Source of the DNA: Deltaproteobacteria bacterium
Lineage (GTDB): Bacteria; Desulfobacterota; Desulfobacteria; Desulfobacterales; Desulfatirhabdiaceae
Length of the DNA: 5,161 bases
NCBI GenBank assembly: GCA_026388755.1
Contig: JAPLJE010000413.1
Coordinates: 1 to 5,161, forward strand
Direction of reading: 5' to 3'
Shown here: positions 1 through 5,161 of the stretch, in pieces
Position numbering within the stretch: the first letter of the stretch is position 1
Layout of the letters: each line of letters opens with the position of its first letter
Notes under the pieces: model-generated
Database searches by the model: none
What the model saw: only the letters and a program-made list of their open reading frames with translations
Told to the model about the DNA's origin: nothing
Program-made: the position numbers and the translations under genes

Positions 1-1152
1 GGGGTGATTTCGGCTGAAAAGACGTTTCGGAGCAAGCTTCAGGCCTATTCCCAGGTTGCAAACCTGGATGAAATGCTGAGGCAATATTCCGCATTTACCC
101 AGGCGGTGATGACCGGCGTTGGAGACATCGGCGACAAGGAATCGCCGGTCATGAAATTTCCCTTTCCCGGAGCCATGGCCCTGCAGGGCGAGATTGTCAA
201 TCAGGAAGTGAAAATCGCCCGTGAAGAGCTCGAGACGGTCCGAAAAACCGTGGTTACGGACAGTCGCAGAATTTTCTGGAATCTGGCTTACAACCGTCGT
301 GCCCAGGAAATTACCGGCGCTACGCTGGAACTTCTCGATCAGCTCGAGCTTTCGGCACGGAAACGTTATGAAGTCGGCAAGGAGTCGCTTCAGGACGTGA
401 TTCGGGTTCAGATTCAGCTGGAGAAGCTGCGGGAAGAGCTGCAAACGCTGAAAGAAGAACAGAAAAATCTCCAGACAAACATTCGAAAGCTTGTTGATCT
501 GGTTCCCGGATCGGATATCGGGTTTCCGGCTCTCCGCGATCCCCGCCGGGAACATCCGGCCATTGAAGGGGTGTCTGACCTGGCTCTGGAGAAAAGCCAG
601 GACTTAAGAACCATTCGGGCCATGATCGGCAGAATGGAGCGGATGATCGAGATGGCTGAAACGGAAATCTATCCCCGCTTTACCCAGAACCTTTCTTTAT
701 TTGAAAACAAGGCGGTCAATCAGGTGGGCACGATCGGAACAGATGCGCCTTTTAGCAATGTCATTAGTGCTTCCTCGGGAGAGGGGCTGCCAAAAAATTC
801 GTGGTTTGGCCTGGGAGATGCCTATTTGCGGGAAACCCGTGAAAAACTCGAGGCATTGCGAAAGGAATTGAAAAATACGGAAAACGTCATACGTTTCAAG
901 GTAAGGGAAGGCTGGTTCAAGTTGGATCTGGCCATCCGGGAAGAGCGGCTTTATACGAAAAAAATCAGGGAACTTTCCCGACTGTCCGCGGAAGTTACGG
1001 GCCTGCGTTATGAAGCCGGTGTTGCGGAGATGCGGGATGTCATTGAATTTTACATGACATGGTTTGAAGCCCGCCTGACGAGCGAGCGGAAGAAAAGCGA
1101 AATCGAGACCGCGCGGGCCGATCTGGAAGAAATCGTCGGAGCTTCCTGGTGA
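1..1152 (+). CDS. TolC/CusC-like outer-membrane efflux channel, 5'-truncated by the window edge
   Basis: Outer-membrane factor of a tripartite heavy-metal efflux complex, expected to form a trimeric channel across the outer membrane and periplasm that accepts metal from the adaptor and RND pump encoded downstream. The frame is open from base 1. The first usable start is GTG at 4, but the protein begins there without a signal peptide or lipobox cysteine and directly with family-internal sequence (ANLDEMLRQY, then KFPFPGAMALQGEI), so the true start lies upstream. About 383 codons are present against roughly 450-460 for the family, so about 60-90 residues are missing. Two long charged, heptad-rich helical blocks (about residues 60-155 and 275-375 counted from the GTG) correspond to the two OEP repeats, each with a RYEVGK- or RYEAGV-type motif. 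LPKNSWFGLGDAYLRETREK is typical of channels in Cus/Czc operons. The stop TGA (1150-1152) lies 24 bases before the adaptor start, consistent with one transcript. I see no internal lesion. It could be called CusC, but it is well diverged from the E. coli protein. Confidence 0.9.
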   Translation, partial: GVISAEKTFRSKLQAYSQVANLDEMLRQYSAFTQAVMTGVGDIGDKESPVMKFPFPGAMALQGEIVNQEVKIAREELETVRKTVVTDSRRIFWNLAYNRRAQEITGATLELLDQLELSARKRYEVGKESLQDVIRVQIQLEKLREELQTLKEEQKNLQTNIRKLVDLVPGSDIGFPALRDPRREHPAIEGVSDLALEKSQDLRTIRAMIGRMERMIEMAETEIYPRFTQNLSLFENKAVNQVGTIGTDAPFSNVISASSGEGLPKNSWFGLGDAYLRETREKLEALRKELKNTENVIRFKVREGWFKLDLAIREERLYTKKIRELSRLSAEVTGLRYEAGVAEMRDVIEFYMTWFEARLTSERKKSEIETARADLEEIVGASW

Positions 1153-1164
1153 TCGGGAAGTCAT

Positions 1165-1170
1165 GGAGAT
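1165..1170 (+). promoter_or_regulatory. Ribosome binding site of the adaptor gene
   Basis: GGAGAT lies six bases before ATG 1177. It selects this ATG over the out-of-frame ATGs at 1163 and 1169. The site falls in the short gap after the channel gene, which fits translation from a shared operon mRNA. Confidence 0.7.
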
Positions 1171-1176
1171 GAACGA

Positions 1177-2082
1177 ATGCAGAAACCACCTTTGAAAGTC
1201 ATTTTAATCATACTTGCCGTGATGCTTCTAGTCATCGGTGTATCCTGGCGTCTGGGCTATCAGCGGGGGGCTGGCAAACCGTCATCGGGGTCATCGGGCT
1301 CCCATAAGCTGCTTTTTTACCGGAACCCCATGAATCCGGCCATCACCTCGCCGTCCCCTGCCAAGGATGAGATGGGCATGGATTATATTCCGGTTTACGA
1401 GGACGATGCCACTACTCCGGTCAAATCCCCGCAGCAGCAGGCCGATGATTTTTTCGGTGACGAAACCAAGGTTTCCGGCCTCGGTGCGGTAACGATGACG
1501 GACCAGGGAATCAAACTGTCGGGCGTTCAAGTTGCGGCGGTTGAACAGAAAAATATCCAGCGTGACCTGCGTACCGTGGGATTGGTTGTGCCGGATGAGA
1601 CCCGCGTTCACCGGGTGCAGACCAAGGTCGGAGGCTGGGTGGAAATCCTCCGTATCAATTATATGGGGCAACTCGTCAAAAAAGGCGGCCCCATCCTTTC
1701 GATATATTCACCGGAACTCTTGAGCAGCCAGGAGGAATTTATCAAGACCCGGCAATTGGCTTTACGGTCGGCCGCGGATGCTGGAGACCGGACATCCGCT
1801 CAGAGATTGCACCAGTCCGCGCAGCGTCGGCTCGAACTCTTCGACGTTCCGCCGGACTTCATCAAGGAACTCGAACGCACCGGAAAACCCCAGCGTACGG
1901 TCACCCTGCTTTCTCCGGCGGACGGTTTTGTGACTGCCAAGGACATATTTCCGGGTCAGGAAGTCAAGCCAGGAATGGAGCTTTACACGGTTACGGACCT
2001 GTCGGTCGTCTGGGTGGATGCCGAGGTGTATGAGTGTCTCTGCGGCTCACCGGAAAAATCGCCTATATTTATCCCTACTTGA
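1177..2082 (+). CDS. cusB: CusB-like periplasmic adaptor, N-terminal part (frame broken)
   Basis: Membrane fusion protein linking the RND pump to the outer-membrane channel; CusB also passes Cu(I)/Ag(I) to the pump. Residues 6-24 form a hydrophobic N-terminal anchor, followed by a Ser/Gly linker (36-42). Residues 47-74 are a heavy-metal-binding segment of the Cys-free type: YRNPMNP plus EMGMDYIPVY, with M52, M66 and M68 matching in pattern the three copper-binding methionines of E. coli CusB (M49, M64, M66). Next come a lipoyl-like half (VQTKVGGWVEILRI, about 147-160), the alpha-helical hairpin (YSPELLSSQEEF onward, about 180-235), the second lipoyl half (LLSPADGFVTAKDIFPGQEV) and the first barrel strand LYTVTDLSVVWVDAEVYE, ending at E286. 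The remaining residues, CLCGSPEKSPIFIPT, match nothing expected and run to TGA 2080-2082, while the family sequence resumes in another frame. On its own this 301-residue product lacks most of the beta-barrel and the membrane-proximal domain, so it is probably non-functional unless the break is a sequence error. Confidence 0.9.
   Translation: MQKPPLKVILIILAVMLLVIGVSWRLGYQRGAGKPSSGSSGSHKLLFYRNPMNPAITSPSPAKDEMGMDYIPVYEDDATTPVKSPQQQADDFFGDETKVSGLGAVTMTDQGIKLSGVQVAAVEQKNIQRDLRTVGLVVPDETRVHRVQTKVGGWVEILRINYMGQLVKKGGPILSIYSPELLSSQEEFIKTRQLALRSAADAGDRTSAQRLHQSAQRRLELFDVPPDFIKELERTGKPQRTVTLLSPADGFVTAKDIFPGQEVKPGMELYTVTDLSVVWVDAEVYECLCGSPEKSPIFIPT
1282..1299 (+). repeat. Two 9-base tandem units in the adaptor linker
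   Basis: TCATCGGGG followed by TCATCGGGC, in frame, encodes Ser-Ser-Gly twice in the flexible linker between the membrane anchor and the Met-rich metal-binding segment. It is a low-complexity linker repeat with no sign of a regulatory role. Confidence 0.6.
2023..2028 (+). promoter_or_regulatory. Possible internal ribosome binding site at the adaptor frame break
   Basis: GAGGTG lies five bases before GTG 2034, the first codon of the downstream adaptor frame; the codon just before it in that frame (2031-2033) is TGA. The arrangement could permit separate initiation of the C-terminal piece. However, the same bases encode conserved adaptor residues (Glu-Val of DAEVYE), so the match may be chance. 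Confidence 0.25.
2032..2054 (+). other. Frameshift and deletion junction in the adaptor gene
   Basis: The upstream frame is family-like up to E286 (codon 2032-2034). The downstream frame is family-like from about GGA 2052 (GKIAYIYPYL). The downstream frame is closed by TGA at 2031-2033 and the upstream frame by TGA at 2080-2082, so the change must fall between them. In related adaptors about 24-27 residues separate the equivalents of VYE and GKIAYIYP; only about six codons (VSLRLT) remain here. The two frames are related by a loss of 3n+1 bases, so a single deletion of roughly 50-60 bases would explain both the missing strands and the frame change. The size is estimated from memory of the family. 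Confidence 0.75.
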
Positions 2083-2432
2083 ATCGTGAGAGTCGAACCC
2101 TGAAACTCCGGTTCGATTTCGACAACAAGGACCTGCGCCTGAAGCCCGGAATGTATGTGGATATCAATCTCATGATCGATTACGGGGAGGGTATCGTCAT
2201 TCCCGATTCCGCCGTCATCGATTCGGGAACCCGCCAGGTGGTTTTTGTGGATAAAGGCGAAGGCCGGTTCGAGCCCCGGGAGGTGAAGACAGGGGTCAGG
2301 AGCGAAGGAAAAACCCAGGTGCTGTCGGGTTTGAACGTGCAAGACCGGGTAGTGGTAAGAGCCAATTTCCTTCTGGATTCCGAGTCTCGCCTGAGAGCCC
2401 TTATCGATGCTGCGATGGCTGCGAAAAAATAG
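2034..2432 (+). CDS. cusB: CusB-like periplasmic adaptor, C-terminal part (frame broken)
   Basis: This is the C-terminal continuation of the same adaptor, in a frame two bases ahead of the N-terminal part. It contains the last barrel strands (GKIAYIYPYLNRESRTLKLR, then FDNKDLRLKPGMYVDI), which are conserved in Cus/Czc-type adaptors. The membrane-proximal domain follows: IPDSAVIDSGTRQVVFVDKG, FEPREVKTGV, VLSGLNVQDRVVVRANFLLD and SESRLRA. The C-terminus at TAG 2430-2432 looks complete. GTG 2034 is only a nominal start, the first codon after an in-frame TGA. It has no signal peptide and would leave this 132-residue piece in the cytoplasm if translated alone. It overlaps the N-terminal part by 49 bases. 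The best reading is that both pieces were one gene of about 435-440 codons; combined they give about 418. Whether this is a true pseudogene or a sequence error cannot be told from the window. Confidence 0.85.
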   Translation: MSLRLTGKIAYIYPYLNRESRTLKLRFDFDNKDLRLKPGMYVDINLMIDYGEGIVIPDSAVIDSGTRQVVFVDKGEGRFEPREVKTGVRSEGKTQVLSGLNVQDRVVVRANFLLDSESRLRALIDAAMAAKK

Positions 2433-2434
2433 GA
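2431..2434 (+). promoter_or_regulatory. Ribosome binding site of the pump gene, overlapping the adaptor stop
   Basis: AGGA shares bases with the adaptor stop TAG (2430-2432) and sits six bases before ATG 2441. The stop and start are separated by only eight bases, which suggests translational coupling. If so, the early stop at 2080-2082 could also lower pump synthesis. Confidence 0.5.
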
Positions 2435-2440
2435 CAGGCC

Positions 2441-5161
2441 ATGATAAAAAAGATCATCGAATTTTCAGCGCACAACCGCTTGCTGGTTGTAATGTTCACG
2501 ATTGCCGTCATGGTCATGGCCGTTTACGCGCTTAAATCCATCCGCCTGGATGCGCTTCCGGATCTGTCCGACACCCAGGTCATCATTTACTCCAAATGGG
2601 ATCGCTCTCCGGACATCATTGAGGATCAGGTCACCTATCCCATTGTCTCAACCCTGCTCGGCGCTCCGGACGTAAAGGCGGTCCGCGGCCTGTCGGATTT
2701 TGGTTTTTCATATATTTATGTCATTTTTAATGACGGGACCGATATCTACTGGGCCCGTTCGCGGGTTCTGGAATATCTTTCCAAAATCCAGTCCCGGCTT
2801 CCCGAAGGGGTGCGAACGGAGCTAGGCCCGGATGCGACCGGCGTGGGATGGGTCTATCAGTATGTTCTGGTGGACCGCTCCGGTGAGCATTCCCTGGATC
2901 AGCTCCGGTCCTATCAGGACTGGACCCTGCGATATGCCATCCAGTCGGTTCCCGGCGTGGCGGAGGTGGCATCCATCGGCGGCTTTGTCAAACAATACCA
3001 GATCACCGTCGATCCCAACCGCCTGTCGGCTTACGGGATTTCCTTCAACATGCTTGCATCTGTCATTCGGGAATCCAACAATGAGGTGGGTGGCCGGCTC
3101 ATTGAGTTTACAGGCACCGAATACATGGTCCGCGGCAGGGGATACAGCCGGAGCATCGCGGATTTTGAGAGTATCGTGGTCAAGGTCACCCCAGGCGGCA
3201 CGCCGGTGCTTTTAAAAGACATCGGCCGGGTGGAGCTGGGGCCTGAAATCCGCCGCGGGGTCTCCGATCTGGACGGAAAAGGAGATGCCGTGGGAGGCAT
3301 CGTGGTCATGCGCCACAGCGAAAACGCCCTGAACGTCATTGACCGGGTAAAGGAAAAACTAAAGGAGCTTGCGCCCTATCTTCCCAAAGGGGTGGAGATC
3401 CTTCCCGCCTATGACCGCTCAACCCTCATCACCCGCGCCCTGGATACGCTTGAGCACGAGCTGAAAATCGAGATGATCATCGTCTCCTTTGTCATTCTGA
3501 TTTTTCTCTGGCATATTCCTTCCGCCATCGTGCCGATCGTCACCATCCCGGTATCGGTCCTGATTTCATTCATTCCGCTCTATTTCCTGGGGGTCACGGT
3601 CAATATCATGTCGCTTGCCGGCATCGCCATTTCCATCGGGGTTCTGGTGGATGGGGCCATTGTGGAAGTCGAAAACGCATACAACAAGCTCTATCATTGG
3701 CAAGCCGATGGGCGAAAAGGGGACTTTCACAAGGTGAGACTGGAAGCCCTCGTGGAAGTGGGGCCTTCGGTTTTTTTCTCGCTTCTGGTCATTGCTGTGG
3801 CGTTTCTTCCCATCTTTGCGCTGGTGGATCAGGAAGGCCGGTTGTTCAGGCCCCTGGCATACTCCAAGAATCTGGCCATGGCGATAGCCGCGATTCTGGC
3901 CATTACCCTGGATCCGGCCATGCGGATGTTTTTTACCCGGATGGATCCGTTTTCGTTCAAGCCCAGATGGCTTTCCTGGCTGACCACCAAAGTGCTGGTC
4001 GGTACCTATTATTCGGAAGATTATCATCCCATCAGCCGGAACATATTCAAAGTCTATGGACCGGCCTGCCGTTTTGTTCTGGCCTGGCCCAAATCCGTTA
4101 TCGCCGCATCCATTGCTATGGTTGCCCTGAGCATACCGGTTTATCTGAATCTGGGTACGGAATTCATGCCGCCTTTGAATGAAGGAACCATCCTTTACAT
4201 GCCGACAACGCTTCCCGGGATTTCGGTGGCTCAGGCCCAGGAACTTCTGACAACGCAGTTGAATGAAGGCACCATCCTTTACATGCCGACAACGCTTCCC
4301 GGGATTTCGGTGGCTCAGGCCCAGGAACTTCTGACAACGCAGGATCAGGTTCTGCGCGCGTTTCCGGAAGTGGAACGGGTTTTCGGCAAAGCCGGGCGGG
4401 CGGACACCTCCACGGACCCGGCCCCTTTCTCCATGATGGAAACTACGGTGGTTTTAAAGTCCGAAAATGAATGGAGGGGTAAGGACAGGTGGTATTCCGC
4501 ATGGGTTCCGGATCGGTTGAAGTTTCTGCTTCGTCCGATCTGGCCGGATCACATTTCGTGGGAAGAGCTGGTTGCCGAAATGGACAAGGCCCTTCAAATT
4601 CCCGGGGTTTCCAATGCCTGGACCATGCCCATTAAGGCGCGGATCGACATGCTCACAACCGGTATCCGCACGCCTGTCGGCATCAAGATTTTTGGGTCGG
4701 ATTTAAAGGAGATCGAGCGCATCGGTCTTGATCTGGAACAGGCCATTCGCGACATTCCGGGAACCCGGAGCGTGTTTGCCGAGCGGGTGGCCGGAGGCTA
4801 TTTTGTGGACTTTGAGCCGCGCCGGGATCAGCTTGCCAGATATGGTCTGACCATTGCTCAGGTTCAGATGGAAATTACCGGCGCCATCGGCGGTGAAAAC
4901 ATCACCACCACCGTGGAAGGCAGGGAACGCTACCCGGTTAATCTGCGCTACCCCCGTGAACTTCGCGAGGATATGGATAAACTCCGGCGGGTGCTGGTTC
5001 CCACGCCCACAGGGGCCCAGATTCCGCTTTCGCAGCTGGCGGATATCAAGCTGGCACAGGGGCCGGCCATGCTGAGGGATGAAAACGGATTCCTGGCCGG
5101 TTACGTCTATGTGGACATTTCCGGCAGGGACGTGGGCGGTTATGGGGAGGAGGCCAAAAAG
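2441..5161 (+). CDS. cusA: CusA-like heavy-metal RND efflux pump, 3'-truncated by the window edge
   Basis: Inner-membrane proton/metal antiporter of the HME-RND family, predicted to export Cu(I)/Ag(I). The frame is open for 907 codons with no stop; E. coli CusA has 1047. The N-terminus is family-typical: a helix at about 13-32, then LDALPDLSDTQVII and EDQVTYP. The first porter domain carries YWARSRVLEYL and GPDATGVGW. Helices 2-6 lie at about 342-360, 365-384, 388-412, 444-462 and 477-495. Helix 4 (GIAISIGVLVDGAIVEVEN) carries D404, equivalent to the proton-relay D405 of CusA. Helix 7 is about 552-570. The three-methionine copper cluster of CusA (M573, M623, M672) is matched by M587 in YMPTTLPG, M665 in SMMETT and M737 in RIDM, supporting Cu/Ag over Zn/Co/Cd. 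YMPTTLPG occurs again at M615 because of an in-frame 28-residue duplication (579-606 and 607-634). Between SMMETT and RIDM there are about 23 more residues than in E. coli, including WRGKDRWYSAWVP. The gene leaves the window just before helix 8, so the remaining relay residues (E939 and K984 in E. coli) are not visible. Confidence 0.96.
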   Translation, partial: MIKKIIEFSAHNRLLVVMFTIAVMVMAVYALKSIRLDALPDLSDTQVIIYSKWDRSPDIIEDQVTYPIVSTLLGAPDVKAVRGLSDFGFSYIYVIFNDGTDIYWARSRVLEYLSKIQSRLPEGVRTELGPDATGVGWVYQYVLVDRSGEHSLDQLRSYQDWTLRYAIQSVPGVAEVASIGGFVKQYQITVDPNRLSAYGISFNMLASVIRESNNEVGGRLIEFTGTEYMVRGRGYSRSIADFESIVVKVTPGGTPVLLKDIGRVELGPEIRRGVSDLDGKGDAVGGIVVMRHSENALNVIDRVKEKLKELAPYLPKGVEILPAYDRSTLITRALDTLEHELKIEMIIVSFVILIFLWHIPSAIVPIVTIPVSVLISFIPLYFLGVTVNIMSLAGIAISIGVLVDGAIVEVENAYNKLYHWQADGRKGDFHKVRLEALVEVGPSVFFSLLVIAVAFLPIFALVDQEGRLFRPLAYSKNLAMAIAAILAITLDPAMRMFFTRMDPFSFKPRWLSWLTTKVLVGTYYSEDYHPISRNIFKVYGPACRFVLAWPKSVIAASIAMVALSIPVYLNLGTEFMPPLNEGTILYMPTTLPGISVAQAQELLTTQLNEGTILYMPTTLPGISVAQAQELLTTQDQVLRAFPEVERVFGKAGRADTSTDPAPFSMMETTVVLKSENEWRGKDRWYSAWVPDRLKFLLRPIWPDHISWEELVAEMDKALQIPGVSNAWTMPIKARIDMLTTGIRTPVGIKIFGSDLKEIERIGLDLEQAIRDIPGTRSVFAERVAGGYFVDFEPRRDQLARYGLTIAQVQMEITGAIGGENITTTVEGRERYPVNLRYPRELREDMDKLRRVLVPTPTGAQIPLSQLADIKLAQGPAMLRDENGFLAGYVYVDISGRDVGGYGEEAKK
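4175..4342 (+). repeat. 84-bp in-frame tandem duplication within the pump gene
   Basis: Copy 1 is 4175-4258 and copy 2 is 4259-4342; they start TTGAATGAAGG and end CTGACAACGCAG. They match at 83 of 84 positions. The one difference is A4186 versus C4270, a silent Gly change (GGA/GGC). The unit is 28 codons (LNEGTILYMPTTLPG then ISVAQAQELLTTQ), so the frame is kept. With one copy removed the protein reads exactly like the family (EFMPPLNEG...LLTTQDQVLRAFPEVERVFGK), so one copy is extra. Bases flanking the copies do not extend the match on either side (4174 differs from 4258, 4259 from 4343), so there is no breakpoint microhomology. It is either a genuine duplication or two overlapping sequence ends joined without merging. 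Confidence 0.97.

Noticed and set aside
4..6. GTG as the real start of the channel gene
   Set aside because: The frame is open to the window edge, there is no signal peptide after the GTG, and the N-terminal 60-90 residues of the family are absent, so the gene begins upstream.
697..1164. 155-codon open frame on the minus strand
   Set aside because: It lies wholly over the channel gene in antisense, has no recognisable domain, and is a shadow of a well-supported coding frame.
1291..1671. 126-codon open frame on the minus strand
   Set aside because: It is antisense to the conserved metal-binding and lipoyl regions of the adaptor and has no family resemblance.
2030..2082. Programmed ribosomal frameshifting in the adaptor
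   Set aside because: There is no slippery heptamer or evident stem-loop at the overlap, and codons are missing as well as the frame changed, which points to a deletion.
2832..3215. 127-codon open frame on the plus strand
   Set aside because: It lies inside the pump gene in a different frame, while the pump frame there encodes strongly conserved motifs such as GPDATGVGW.
3566..4027. 153-codon open frame on the minus strand
   Set aside because: It is antisense to the membrane helices of the pump; its His/Gly-rich composition is the expected shadow of hydrophobic codons.
3697..4182. 161-codon open frame on the plus strand
   Set aside because: It overlaps pump helices 5-7 out of frame and has low-complexity Ser/Gly/His composition with no recognisable domain.
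4175..4342. CRISPR or mobile-element repeat
   Set aside because: There are two directly abutting copies without spacers, inverted ends or a transposase, fully inside a coding frame; it is a simple tandem duplication.

Overview
The window holds one piece of a copper/silver tripartite efflux operon of the Cus type. Three genes lie on the + strand in the order outer-membrane channel, periplasmic adaptor, inner-membrane RND pump. Coding sequence covers essentially every base, so no promoter, terminator, RNA gene, CRISPR array or transposase can be supported. The proteins resemble the Met-type heavy-metal efflux (HME) systems of Gram-negative bacteria. The style of the channel and adaptor, and a moderate G+C a little above 50% by eye, suggest a deltaproteobacterial (Desulfobacterota-like) source. 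That placement is an inference from remembered relatives, not a search.

Layout: bases 1-1152 are the 3' part of a TolC/CusC-like channel whose 5' end lies outside the window. Bases 1177-2432 are a CusB-like adaptor with a membrane anchor and a Met-only N-terminal copper-binding segment. Its reading frame is broken near 2034-2052, where about 18-19 codons of the beta-barrel domain also appear to be missing. Bases 2441-5161 are a CusA-like pump, open for 907 codons and cut by the window end just before its second block of membrane helices. Inside this pump an 84-bp segment (4175-4258) is repeated immediately and in frame at 4259-4342, adding 28 residues and doubling one of the three predicted copper-binding methionines.

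In an intact system the pump takes Cu(I)/Ag(I) through its periplasmic methionine cluster using proton-motive force, the adaptor delivers metal and seals the assembly, and the channel exports it through the outer membrane. Here two of the three genes carry lesions: a frameshifting deletion in the adaptor and a tandem duplication in the pump. They could mean a decaying locus or errors at assembly joins. They are the only features that depart from an ordinary Cus operon, and I see no evidence for an undescribed system.
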